Origin: JBCCGG01 sp039029395
GTDB lineage: Bacteria; Pseudomonadota; Alphaproteobacteria; Kiloniellales; JAKSDN01
Direction: 5' to 3'
Length of the DNA stretch: 64,000 bases
Assembly (NCBI GenBank): GCA_039029395.1
Contig: JBCCGG010000014.1
Span: 57,231-121,230, forward strand
Positions 42,996-51,735 of the stretch are shown here, in pieces. The translations under genes were made by a program, and so were the position numbers. Below the pieces are notes generated by a model that worked only from the letters and a program-made list of their open reading frames with translations, had not been told where the DNA came from and ran no database searches. Numbering within the stretch: the first letter of the stretch is position 1; every line of letters begins with the position of its first letter.

Positions 42996-44078
42996 CTAGC
43001 CCTGTAGCCCCTTGACCGCGGCGCGCGTGGTCTCGACCGCGCGTTCCCAAATCATCTCCTTCCAATCCGGCGCGTCCTGATAGAAGGCATCGCGGATCTG
43101 GCCTTTGATGGCCTGGCCTTTCTTGGAGCCGACCTCACCGTGGACGTGCAGCCAGTTGTCGGCGCGCAGCGCCAGGCGCACCTCAGGCGAGGGAATCGTG
43201 CCGTACTCCAGGGCAACCGCGGTGAGCTCCGCGTTGGGAAGCTCGGCCTCCATGCCGATCACGTTGGGCCCGCAAATCTCCACCGAGCTGGAGGTCCCCA
43301 GGGCTGGCGAGGTCACGTCGCCGTCGAACCACTCCTGGGCGCGCTGGTGCCCGGGCGAATTGGCCGCATGCACGCAGATCCGCTCGCCATAGCCGCGCGG
43401 CCCGAGCCCGGTGTGGAAGTCTATGACCGCAACCTTGCGGGTCCGGGCAAGCTCCTCGGCGAAGATCCGGCGCAAGACCCGGTGCGACCAGGTCGGGCCC
43501 CGGCCGCCATAGAAAATCCCCTCGTCATGGCTGTACTGCCCGGCCGAGATGGCCTGGCGCAGGGCGTCCTGGCCGTGGCGTTCGACGTAGTCATCGAACG
43601 TCTTCTGGGTCTGGGCGATCACGGAGTCGTCCCAGCTTTCCGGGCAAATCGCGTCTTTGAGGGCCTCGTAACCGGGATTTTCCGGATAGGCGGCGCCGTG
43701 GTCAACAAAGTTGCGGTTGAGATCCACGTTGTCCTCGGTGACCCGGCGCAGCCAGGCGAAGCCGTGGGGGTTGATGGCGTGAATGTGCAGTTGGGCAGTG
43801 CCCGCCGGCAGCTCTCCGGCCAGGCCGCTTTCCAGCCAGGCGACCTGGCAACCGTTGCCGCAGAAACCCTCGACCCCGTGGGTACCCGAGATGGTCACCA
43901 GCACCCGCTCGGCATCCTGCGGGCCGAGCCAGGCGAGATCGCAGCTCAGGCTCTCCCCCTCCGGGCCCTCCAGCGGGCTCTCGAAGCGGGTTTGCCGGGC
44001 GCCGGCCGTTTTGGCCGCCTCGGTAAAACGGCGGCGCGCCGCCGAATAGTCCTGTGCGAAGTAAGACTCTGCTGCCAC
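42996..44078 (-). CDS. DUF2817 / M14-like metallopeptidase family protein
   Basis: The 360-residue protein contains SGTHGVEGFCGNGCQ, HAINPHGFAWLRRVTEDNVDLNRNF and VAVIDFHTGLGPRGYGE, the zinc-binding and substrate blocks of the DUF2817/succinylglutamate desuccinylase-like M14 group. It probably hydrolyses an amide or peptide in the cytoplasm. I chose GTG 44078 (MAAESYFAQ); a longer frame has no family likeness. It is the first gene of a pair with the HAD hydrolase. Confidence 0.87.
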   Translation of the reverse strand: MAAESYFAQDYSAARRRFTEAAKTAGARQTRFESPLEGPEGESLSCDLAWLGPQDAERVLVTISGTHGVEGFCGNGCQVAWLESGLAGELPAGTAQLHIHAINPHGFAWLRRVTEDNVDLNRNFVDHGAAYPENPGYEALKDAICPESWDDSVIAQTQKTFDDYVERHGQDALRQAISAGQYSHDEGIFYGGRGPTWSHRVLRRIFAEELARTRKVAVIDFHTGLGPRGYGERICVHAANSPGHQRAQEWFDGDVTSPALGTSSSVEICGPNVIGMEAELPNAELTAVALEYGTIPSPEVRLALRADNWLHVHGEVGSKKGQAIKGQIRDAFYQDAPDWKEMIWERAVETTRAAVKGLQG

Positions 44079-44155
44079 GGGCCTCTCTCCCAGATCATCC
44101 CATTGTGAAGGGCCTGCCCTTGGGTTGGGACGGCCTTTGGGGCATAATAGGGCCC

Positions 44156-44710
44156 ATGAAACTCCTGCGCGCAAGCCTTCTGCTGCTGTTCGCCAGCCTC
44201 CTTGGGCTACCGGCCGCGGCCGACCAGACCGACCAGCGCCTGCCCGGCCTGTTCGACGAGCTGCTCGCCGCCAAGAACCCGCAAGACGCCCGTCAGCTGG
44301 AGGGCCTGATCTGGCAGATCTGGTACGAGCATGACGACAATGCGATTCGGCTGCTGATGCGCGACGGCCGGGGCGCCATGAGCCGGCGCGACTTCACCTC
44401 GGCCGAGCGGTCCTTCAATCAGGTGGTCAAGATCGCGCCGCGCTATGCCGAAGGCTGGAACGCCCGGGCCACGCTCTACTACCTGATGGGCCGCTACGAG
44501 GACTCGTTGGGCGACATCCTGGTCACCCTGGACCTGGAGCCGCGCCATTTCGGCGCCCTGTCGGGCCGCGGCCTGATCTATGCCGAGCTCGAGGAGTGGG
44601 ACAAGGCGCTTGAGGCCTTCGAGGCGGCGCTCGCCGTCAACCCCCACATGGCCGGCGCCCGGCATAATGCCGAGGCCCTGCGCAAGAGCCTGCAGGACAA
44701 GGAAATCTAA
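44156..44710 (+). CDS. TPR protein, exported
   Basis: A signal peptide (LLRASLLLLFASLLGLPAAA) precedes a 165-residue mature part with three TPR units (RDFTSAERSFNQVVKIAPRY, GRYEDSLGDILVTLDLEPRH, EWDKALEAFEAALAVNPHM). It is probably a periplasmic scaffold. ATG 44156 is chosen at the start of the signal peptide. It is divergent from the DUF2817 gene and 107 bases before an MFS gene in the same direction. Confidence 0.85.
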   Translation: MKLLRASLLLLFASLLGLPAAADQTDQRLPGLFDELLAAKNPQDARQLEGLIWQIWYEHDDNAIRLLMRDGRGAMSRRDFTSAERSFNQVVKIAPRYAEGWNARATLYYLMGRYEDSLGDILVTLDLEPRHFGALSGRGLIYAELEEWDKALEAFEAALAVNPHMAGARHNAEALRKSLQDKEI

Positions 44711-44817
44711 GCCTCTCGTCCGATCCCGCGCATGGCCGCCATGCGCCGGCCGGGCTAGGGGATCACCCCTTGGTGGTGTAGGCTCTCTCATCGATCCTTC
44801 GATCAAGGGACCGAGCC

Positions 44818-46026
44818 ATGGCATCGACCTCCGCCTGGCGCGCGCCGGGCGTGATTCTCTTTTCGGCCGCGATCATCCTGGCCCTCAACATGGGGGTGCG
44901 CCAGACCTTCGGCCTGTTCATGGACCCGGTCACCACCGCGTTCGATATGTCGCGCTCCAACTTCGCGCTCTCTGTCGCCGTGCAGAACCTCCTGTGGGGC
45001 CTTCTGACGCCTTTCTTCGGCGCCATAGCAGACCGCTACGGCACCGGCCGGGTGCTGGTCGTCGGCGCACTGATCTACGCGCTTGGCCTGGTCACCATGG
45101 CCCTGGGCGAGAGCGCCGGCACTTTTTATCTTGGCTCGGGCCTGATGATCGGCATCGCGGTCAGCGCCTGCGGCTTTCCCATGGTGTTGGCGGCGGTCGC
45201 GCGCTACAGCCCACCGGAAAAGCGCGCTTTGGCGCTCGGGCTATCCTCGGCCGGCGGCTCGGCGGGGCAGTTCGTGCTGCTGCCGGGCAGCCAGATCATG
45301 ATCCAGGAGATCGGCTGGACCACGACCCTGCTGGTGCTGGCCGCCGCCTGCCTTTTGATCATTCCGCTGGCCCGGGCGCTCAAGGGCAAGCCCGAGACGC
45401 CCAAAGCCGGCGGTCTGTCGATCGGCGAGGCGCTCGCCGAGGCCGGGCGCCACCGGGGCTATCTGCTCGCCAACGTGGGCTTTTTCGTCTGCGGCTTTCA
45501 CGTCGCCTTCATCGCGACGCACCTGCCGGCCTATATCGTCAGCTGCAACCTCTCGCCCTTCGTCGGCGCCACCGCGCTGGGCGTGGTCGGCTTTTTCAAC
45601 ATCATCGGCGGGGTCATGGCCGGCGTGCTGGGCCAACGCTTTCAGCGCAAGAATCTGCTGACCCTGATCTACCTGGCGCGCGCCATCGTGATCGCCGCCT
45701 TCCTGTTGGGGCCCAAGACCGAGATCGCGGTCTGGCTCTTCTCGGGCGCCTTTGGGCTGCTGTGGCTCTCCACCGTGCCGCTCACCAGCGGCCTGGTGGG
45801 CATCCTCTTCGGCCCGCGCTACATGGCGACCTTCGTCGGCATCGTCATGCTGAGCCACCAAGTGGGCGCCTTCTTCGGCGCCTGGCTGGGCGGCCTCAGC
45901 TGGGATATGACCAACTCCTACGATTCGGTCTGGATCATCTCGGTGCTGCTGGGCCTCCTGGCCGCCGCCTGCAACTGGCCGATCAAGGAAGAGCCGGCGC
46001 CGATGGCGGCCGAAGGGGCGGCGTGA
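44818..46026 (+). CDS. MFS transporter, OFA/monocarboxylate-like
   Basis: The 402-residue protein has twelve membrane segments and MFS blocks FGAIADRYGTGRVLV, GIAVSACGFPMVLAAVARY and LGLSSAGGSAGQFVLLPGSQ. The N-terminal NMGVRQTFGLFMDPV is common to the oxalate/formate and monocarboxylate group. Substrate is likely an organic acid. It ends the GC-rich stretch before the AT-richer segment that begins near 46060. Confidence 0.88.
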   Translation: MASTSAWRAPGVILFSAAIILALNMGVRQTFGLFMDPVTTAFDMSRSNFALSVAVQNLLWGLLTPFFGAIADRYGTGRVLVVGALIYALGLVTMALGESAGTFYLGSGLMIGIAVSACGFPMVLAAVARYSPPEKRALALGLSSAGGSAGQFVLLPGSQIMIQEIGWTTTLLVLAAACLLIIPLARALKGKPETPKAGGLSIGEALAEAGRHRGYLLANVGFFVCGFHVAFIATHLPAYIVSCNLSPFVGATALGVVGFFNIIGGVMAGVLGQRFQRKNLLTLIYLARAIVIAAFLLGPKTEIAVWLFSGAFGLLWLSTVPLTSGLVGILFGPRYMATFVGIVMLSHQVGAFFGAWLGGLSWDMTNSYDSVWIISVLLGLLAAACNWPIKEEPAPMAAEGAA

Positions 46027-46317
46027 GGGCGGGCTGTAGGCCGGCAGCGGGAAAGTCAATCTTTCAGTTTGCTTCTTCCATCACCAGAACCAGGGTTCCT
46101 GGTCCCACAATAGCAATGAGCTGCTATCAAAGTATGTGCTAACGCCCCCTATCAATCGGTCGAAATCAACCCGAACCGACCTTGCAGCTCAGGCGATGTG
46201 AGCAGCCGCTATGCAACCGCGTCTTTCACGAGACTCAAGTCCACCGAGGATCGATCCGCCTTAAAAGTCGCCAATCAGAAGTGAAGCGATTGAGGTTTCA
46301 TTTCATGACTCACAAGC

Positions 46318-47829
46318 TCAAACTCCTTGCAACTTAAGCCGTTCCACAGCCTCATAAAAAACGCCGAGCGTTGTTTCTGAGACCATTCCCATCGTTTTTG
46401 GATAACTCGCAAAACTGAAACTTGGGTACTTCGAAATGAGCGCGTTGTAGGTTCTTCGAGCCTCTTCACGCTTGCCTTGGAGACTTTGCGAGAGGCACCT
46501 GATGACATAAGTAGATTCGAAATCTGGCCCAGAACTCGTCAGAGATTCCGCTTCTTCTGCGTTTCCGGAAAAAAGCAGGTTCCGCCCTTTCGCAAAGATT
46601 TGGAAATCCAGCTTCTTAGGACAGAGGTTGTCCGCGACATCAATCAGTTTTTGGGCTAGCTCGTACTCGCCGACGATAAGCGTCAATGCAGATGCACAAG
46701 TCAGCGCCGCGTGCGATTCATTTTCTGAAAGATCAGCTGCCCGGATGGCTACGTTGTTTGCTTCAGCAAGCCTACCGGTTGATGCGAAAGCCCGCGCACA
46801 GTAAGACAATATCATGGGATCTCGATCATCAAGTCGAAGCGCACATTCCGTCGAAGAAACCATCTCATTCAACCACTCGTCTTGACTCCGCTCATTCGAG
46901 ATGGATTCCCCCTTGTCACAGAAGAACGCTCGAACGAGGTGATTTCGGGCAAAGTCAGGATCAAGCCCAATCGCCGCATCGATATGCGCCAATCCTCTTC
47001 GCATGCTCTTGTTATCAAAGCATTCTTCCAGACGGCTTGCGACCACATAATTCTCATAGGCGTCCAATGCGGACGGTGGTCGACGCCCTGCATACCGTTG
47101 CTCGGCCCGAAGAATTGCTCCTCCAGTGCCGCCGAGCTCGTTTGCCACGGCTAGCGCAATTCCTCCGGAGAGTTCTGGCAAGGATGAGATCGCCCGATCA
47201 TACTGATCTGCCCAAACATAAAGACCGCTCCTGCCATCCACTAGTCGGAAGTTCGCCCGCAAACGATCGGTCCAGGCCGAGAGACTGCTTTCCACGACGT
47301 AGTCACATCCAAGCGCGCCAGCGATCTCAGCTATGGGAATTGACTTGTCTGCGTCAAATGAGGCAGCTCGGGCGATCACGGCAATATCGCTAAACCGCGC
47401 AAGATCGGTGACTAGTTCATCCGCCATCCCATCTGCAAAGCGCTGCCAGCGTTCACCACCTTCTAAGCACTCCGGACGAAGGACAGCGACACGCGCACGC
47501 TGAGTCACCCCTGGCTCGATGGCCTTCCTCCGTACGAGATCGACACCACCCAAAAGGCGGAACCCCTTCCCCCTAATGGTCTCGATATAGATTGGATTGG
47601 CAGCCGAATCCCCAAGGGCTTGGCGCAGATCAGAAATGTATTCCCTGACAAGGTCCGGAGTTACATGGATGTCTCTCCATACCGTCCTCAAGATTTCATC
47701 CCGGCTTACAACCTCTCCTTGGCGTGCGACGAGCACCGTCAAAACCGACGTGGCCTTCCTCGTCAAGCGAGCGATTTCGTTGCCTGAGGAGAGGCTGTTT
47801 GCTGAGGGATCGAAAGACCAAATCTGCAT
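46318..47829 (-). CDS. CadC-like winged-helix regulator with TolB-like/TPR region
   Basis: Residues 1-95 form an OmpR/CadC-type winged helix (ARLTRKATSVLTVLVARQGEVVSRDEIL, then IYIETIRGKGFRLLGG). A TolB-like module follows (RVAVLRPECLEGGERWQRF, DGMADELVTDLARFSDIAVIA), then TPR-like repeats. The C-terminal two thirds match the architecture of the proteins at 12468 and 13964, with a DNA-binding domain in place of the cyclase. No membrane segment is seen. It sits alone in an AT-richer segment. Confidence 0.82.
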   Translation of the reverse strand: MQIWSFDPSANSLSSGNEIARLTRKATSVLTVLVARQGEVVSRDEILRTVWRDIHVTPDLVREYISDLRQALGDSAANPIYIETIRGKGFRLLGGVDLVRRKAIEPGVTQRARVAVLRPECLEGGERWQRFADGMADELVTDLARFSDIAVIARAASFDADKSIPIAEIAGALGCDYVVESSLSAWTDRLRANFRLVDGRSGLYVWADQYDRAISSLPELSGGIALAVANELGGTGGAILRAEQRYAGRRPPSALDAYENYVVASRLEECFDNKSMRRGLAHIDAAIGLDPDFARNHLVRAFFCDKGESISNERSQDEWLNEMVSSTECALRLDDRDPMILSYCARAFASTGRLAEANNVAIRAADLSENESHAALTCASALTLIVGEYELAQKLIDVADNLCPKKLDFQIFAKGRNLLFSGNAEEAESLTSSGPDFESTYVIRCLSQSLQGKREEARRTYNALISKYPSFSFASYPKTMGMVSETTLGVFYEAVERLKLQGV

Positions 47830-47950
47830 TGTGACAACTCAGCCGACAAAGAATTTTCCAGATCTACGAAATAATTCTTTCACGATAATGCGCATGGACC
47901 TCGAGCACAATAGCAAGAGATGTTTTGACTAGAGCAACAAATCGCAAGTT

Positions 47951-48313
47951 CTATCTTTCGCGGTAATGCGCAGCCAAGTGCTTGAACTCTTTCAAAGTGC
48001 GCAAGGATGAACGAGGAGGAGTTGGTTTGGTATCGCGTCGATCAGCGCTGGTTCGCTCTAACTCGACCGGACTCGTTTGCACATCGCGCATGCCTGGTTC
48101 GTTTGGAGTTGTCAGAACATATTGACACTTCGCCATTACGACTTCGCCATGGCGGACATCGACGAGCGGATGCTCAAGAACGCTCTGTCTCGCTGCAGCA
48201 CAGGCTGCGTTGTCCTCGAATTGAATCGGTAATGATCTGTCTTCACAATATAGAAGATCGCCGCTGCAAACGACTACGTACAGGAATATGGAAAGACCCA
48301 TAATGCGCCCCAC
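47951..48313 (-). CDS. Small protein with signal-like N-terminus, hypothetical
   Basis: The N-terminus (MGLSIFLYVVVCSGDLLYC) looks like a short export signal or anchor. The next part, IQFEDNAACAAARQSVLEH and KCQYVLTT, has paired cysteines as in small secreted proteins of alphaproteobacteria. The C-terminal 40 residues are polar and less convincing. I do not recognise the family. It may be a real gene of the AT-richer segment. Confidence 0.45.
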   Translation of the reverse strand: MGRIMGLSIFLYVVVCSGDLLYCEDRSLPIQFEDNAACAAARQSVLEHPLVDVRHGEVVMAKCQYVLTTPNEPGMRDVQTSPVELERTSADRRDTKPTPPRSSLRTLKEFKHLAAHYRER

Positions 48314-49063
48314 CCGAATTGTTCATGGTTGAATGTTTTTCGCGATGATTACTGTCGATTCTTAAAGCGATTCAACCGCATCTGGACACGGAGAAGAAAG
48401 GCGCCAATCTGTAAGCCACGGTCGAGCCAGAGCTTCGCTTTATGGGTACCGATGCTCAATTTGCATTGCTCTTCCACCTGTTTGGAAACTATGAAAGTCG
48501 ACACCTCCCTACTGCGCCAGCACTCGACTGGGTGACAAACCAGTGTGTCATTGGCCTTGCAACCGGGTTCAACACTCGCATTCGAAGTCCACCTGAGATG
48601 CCCCCTACAAAGGAAGAAGCAGGTCTTGGGCTGCAGTGACCAAGATTAGGTATTCTCAGTGCGGCCAAGTGTGGAGTTTTCGTGGAGTCTTCGTTTCGGC
48701 GCGTTGTTCATCTCACCGAATTTCGCCGATCGGTCGGAGCTAAGTCTGACAATAAGTGTAGTTCCACCCAATACCGACGAATCTTCTCGCGTGAGATTTG
48801 CTTGTAACTACTTGTCAACAATTGGCAGGTTGCTGTTCTGCAGTACGCGCCTCAATCTAGTTTGGGAAGATCCGGACATGGGCTTGAAGCCGCTATCGAC
48901 AGCAAAGCCATAGAAAAAGTATATCTGGCCGATGGCCGTCACTTGTCTCGCGGCATGCCTGAAATCAGCAATAGGTCAAATATTTCCTTTTGTTGACCTC
49001 CAATTTGTGAGCTGCTTGCGAACCCAATTTGTACGTGACCGCCTCCGCCACCTCACTTGCCCT
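48314..49063. other. AT-richer non-coding stretch
   Basis: About 750 bases hold only short frames that resemble no protein I know and lack ribosome sites. Base use is visibly richer in A and T than elsewhere. I see no transposase fragment, inverted terminal repeats or tRNA. It may be decayed acquired DNA. Confidence 0.5.
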
Positions 49064-50491
49064 CTACTTCCCTACCCACGCGATCCTGAGCAAGTTCGTC
49101 GTCCCCGGTGTGCCAAACGGCACCCCAGCCGTCACCACGATCTTCTCGCCAGCCTTGGCGATGCCTTCTTCCAGCGCGATCGCGCAGGCCTTGTCTGTCA
49201 TCTCCTGGGTGTTCTTCACGTCGTCCGTGTGCACGCAGTGGGCACCCCACAGCAAAACCAGGCGTTGGGCCACCGCGATCTTGTTGGTGAGGACAATGAC
49301 CGGCACGTCGGGCCGTTGGCGCGCGGCGCGCATGGCGGTCGAGCCCGACATGGTGTAGGTCACGATGGCCGCAGCCCCGATTGTCGTGCCCACTTGGGCG
49401 GCCGCGGTCGAGATCGCGTCGGCGGCGGTCGCTTGGGGCTCGGGATGGAGCGCGTGCAGCAGGCGCCGGTATGAGGGGTCCTGCTCGGTGCTGGTCACGA
49501 TGCGGTCCATCATGTCGACCGCCTCGACCGGGTATTGGCCGGCCGCGGTCTCGGCCGAGAGCATGACCGTGTCGGCGCCGTCGTAGACCGCGGTCGCCAC
49601 GTCGGAAGCCTCAGCGCGGGTCGGCGCCGGGGCGCTGATCATGGATTCCAGCATCTGGGTCGCCACCACCACCGGCTTGCCGGACAGGCGGCAGGCGCGG
49701 ATGATCTCCTTCTGGCGGCCGGGCACCTCCTCGGGCGGCATCTCCACGCCCAGATCGCCGCGCGCCACCATGATCGCATCCGACTGCTCGACGATCTGGT
49801 CGAGACAGGCGAGCGCGGCGGGCTTCTCGATCTTGCTCATGACCGCGGCGCGCCCGGCGATCAGCCGCTTGGCCTCGGCGATGTCCTCGGGCCGCTGGAC
49901 GAAAGAGAGGCCGACCCAGTCGACCCCCAGATCGAGCCCGAAGGCGAGATCGCTCAGGTCCTTATCGGTGAGCGGCGAGATCGGCAGCACGACGCCTGGC
50001 AGGTTGACCCCCTTGTGGTCGCGCAAGGGGCCGCCGGCGATCACCTCGGTGCGCGCGAAGCCGGGCCCGCAGTCGACCACCTTGAGGCGCAGCTTGCCGT
50101 CGTCGAGCAGCAGGTCGGTGCCCGGCTCGAGCGCCGCGAAGACCTCGGGATGGGGCAAGGGCGCGCGGCTCGAATCGCCCTCGGCCGGGTCCAGGTCGAG
50201 CCGATAGCCGGCGCCGGCCTCGAGCATCACCGTGCCCCGTTTCAAGCTGCCGACCCTTAGCTTAGGGCCCTGCAGGTCCAGGAGCACGCCGATCGGCCGG
50301 CCGGACTCGCGCTCGAGCGCCCTGATCAGCTCGTAGCGCCCCTTGTGGTCGTCATGTTCGCCGTGGCTGAAGTTGAGCCGGAAAACGTCGGCCCCGGCCT
50401 CGAACAGCGCCTTGATGGTCGCCTGATCCGAGCTGGCCGGGCCCAAGGTCGCGATGATCTTGGCCTTGCGTTGCCGTCTGAGCGTGCTCAA
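49064..50491 (-). CDS. pyk: Pyruvate kinase
   Basis: The 475-residue enzyme makes pyruvate and ATP from phosphoenolpyruvate. Landmarks are KIIATLGPAS at the start, FRLNFSHGEHDDHK, the lysine block VMSKIEKPAAL, MVARGDLGVEMP and ATQMLESMI, and the C-terminal domain with VLTNKIAVAQRL. The start is TTG 50491 with a purine-rich stretch upstream. The 130 bases before the gene contain two copies of a 27-bp dyad, so transcription is likely controlled by a dimeric regulator. Confidence 0.95.
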   Translation of the reverse strand: MSTLRRQRKAKIIATLGPASSDQATIKALFEAGADVFRLNFSHGEHDDHKGRYELIRALERESGRPIGVLLDLQGPKLRVGSLKRGTVMLEAGAGYRLDLDPAEGDSSRAPLPHPEVFAALEPGTDLLLDDGKLRLKVVDCGPGFARTEVIAGGPLRDHKGVNLPGVVLPISPLTDKDLSDLAFGLDLGVDWVGLSFVQRPEDIAEAKRLIAGRAAVMSKIEKPAALACLDQIVEQSDAIMVARGDLGVEMPPEEVPGRQKEIIRACRLSGKPVVVATQMLESMISAPAPTRAEASDVATAVYDGADTVMLSAETAAGQYPVEAVDMMDRIVTSTEQDPSYRRLLHALHPEPQATAADAISTAAAQVGTTIGAAAIVTYTMSGSTAMRAARQRPDVPVIVLTNKIAVAQRLVLLWGAHCVHTDDVKNTQEMTDKACAIALEEGIAKAGEKIVVTAGVPFGTPGTTNLLRIAWVGK

Positions 50492-50522
50492 CCCCCGATT
50501 CCCCCCGGTCCTAGCGCAAGAT

Positions 50523-50549
50523 CGGATCAGATTTGTTCAATCTGATCCG
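50523..50549. promoter_or_regulatory. pyk operator copy 1 (perfect 11-bp inverted repeat)
   Basis: CGGATCAGATT (50523-50533) and AATCTGATCCG (50539-50549) form a perfect inverted repeat with a five-base loop. It starts 32 bases upstream of the pyk start codon. It could act as an operator or as a hairpin in the pyk leader. Confidence 0.6.
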
Positions 50550-50588
50550 TGAATCCTCCGCTGCCACAATATGCTAGAGACTGATTCA

Positions 50589-50615
50589 CGGATCATATCG
50601 CATCGACATGATCCG
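50589..50615. promoter_or_regulatory. pyk operator copy 2 (CGGATCAT...ATGATCCG)
   Basis: CGGATCAT (50589-50596) and ATGATCCG (50608-50615) form a second dyad with the same 27-base outer span as copy 1, offset by 66 bases. In addition TGATCCGTGAATC (50543-50555) is perfectly complementary to GATTCACGGATCA (50583-50595), so the halves of the two copies can also pair with each other. Confidence 0.6.
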
Positions 50616-50703
50616 ATCAGGCTCTTGCCTGCCGAGGGACAAGAATGGGCGCGCGCCGCGGATGGGACAACCAAAAAGCGGCGGGGCGTTGGCTGGGAAG
50701 GCG

Positions 50704-50838
50704 CTAGTAGTCCAGAAGGAAGGGGGTCGCCAGCATCAAGAGGAAGGGGCCGGCCATGATCACGGCGGCCAGGACGACAACCACGTCCAACGAGACCATT
50801 GCCATTTTTCGACTGAGTGTCGTCAATAGACTCGGCAT
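50704..50838 (-). CDS. Membrane microprotein (44 aa)
   Basis: The frame from ATG 50838 to TAG 50704 encodes 44 residues with a basic start (MPSLLTTLSRK) and one long hydrophobic segment (VVVVLAAVIMAGPFLLMLAT), ending PFLLDY. GGAGG lies seven bases before the start. It is 73 bases downstream of a Crp-like box and follows the second Crp-family gene in the same direction. No family is known. The strong ribosome site and membrane segment support a real gene. Confidence 0.65.
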   Translation of the reverse strand: MPSLLTTLSRKMAMVSLDVVVVLAAVIMAGPFLLMLATPFLLDY

Positions 50839-50910
50839 CTCAAATCCTCCGACCTGGACCGCCAAAATGATGCGGTTTCAGGTATTTGGCGCGAATTTGC
50901 CGCAAATTTA

Positions 50911-50926
50911 AGTGACGGCCATCACA
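50911..50926. promoter_or_regulatory. Crp-like binding site (AGTGA-N6-TCACA)
   Basis: AGTGA (50911-50915) and TCACA (50922-50926) match the Crp consensus at nine of ten half-site positions. The box begins 36 bases after the stop of the second Crp-family gene and lies upstream of the 44-residue microprotein. This is the same order as at 12034-12180. Confidence 0.6.
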
Positions 50927-50961
50927 TATCCTTGAGATCCCGCGAGCACCAAGGCCGCCGC

Positions 50962-51663
50962 TCAGGTCGCCTTCGAGCCCGAGCTGGCCGCCAGGAAGCC
51001 GGTCAGCTTATCCCGGTCCATGAGATATAGATTGCGCCCCTTGCGACGCAGCAGGCCGTCGGCATAGAGCTGGCTGAGCGCGCGGGCCACGGTCTCCCGG
51101 GTCGTGCTAACCCGGCTGGCGATCTCGCGCAGAGGCGGCAGAGGCCGAACCACCCAAAGCCCGTCGACCGCGGCGTCGGGCTGGGCCATGCGCAAAAGCT
51201 CGGCATAGACCCGCTGGGTCGCCGCCAGGGTGCTGAGCTCCATGATGCGCACGTCGCCGGCGCGCACCATTTGGGCGAGACGAAACAGCACTTTGAAGGT
51301 GACCTCGACCCGCTCCTCGAGCAGGCGATGGAACTCGGCCGCCTGGAGCAGGGCAACGTAGGCCGGCTCGGCCGCCACGGCGCTTGCCGAGCGAGGCTTG
51401 CCGTCGATCGCCGAGAGCTCGCCAAAGCAGTCGCCGGCCAAGATCCGGGCGAAAGCGACCTCGCGGCCCGTCAGGCCGGTGTTCACGATATGAACCGAGC
51501 CCTCGAGGATGAAAAAGACCTCGCGCGCCTCGGAGCCGTACTCCAGGATGCGCTCATTCGCCTTGTAGCGCCGCCAACGGCAGCGCGCCTCCAGGCGGTC
51601 CAAGGTTTCCCGGTCGAGATCGGCAAACAGCTCGATCTGCGCCAGCGACTTGGTCTCCGTCAC
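50962..51663 (-). CDS. Crp/Fnr family transcriptional regulator (cNMP-binding type)
   Basis: The 233-residue protein has a phosphate-binding cassette CFGELSAIDGKPRSA (Gly81, Glu82, Leu83, Arg91, Ser92) and a helix-turn-helix with TTRETVARAL (Arg189, Glu190, Arg194), the pattern that reads TGTGA. It is the same length as the Crp-family protein at 11333 and clearly related to it. The start is GTG 51663 with AGGAG seven bases upstream. It lacks FNR-type cysteines. The downstream Crp-like box and microprotein are probable targets. Confidence 0.88.
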   Translation of the reverse strand: MTETKSLAQIELFADLDRETLDRLEARCRWRRYKANERILEYGSEAREVFFILEGSVHIVNTGLTGREVAFARILAGDCFGELSAIDGKPRSASAVAAEPAYVALLQAAEFHRLLEERVEVTFKVLFRLAQMVRAGDVRIMELSTLAATQRVYAELLRMAQPDAAVDGLWVVRPLPPLREIASRVSTTRETVARALSQLYADGLLRRKGRNLYLMDRDKLTGFLAASSGSKAT

Positions 51664-51735
51664 CGGTCAACTCCTGCTCAAGTGCCTGGTTGGCAATCTG
51701 CGCCAGGTTCTGTTTTCAGCCCCTTGACGCCGAGC

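Noticed and set aside
48442..48913. Two short plus-strand frames in the AT-richer segment
   Set aside because: Neither has a ribosome site, and sequence and composition suggest chance frames in decayed DNA.
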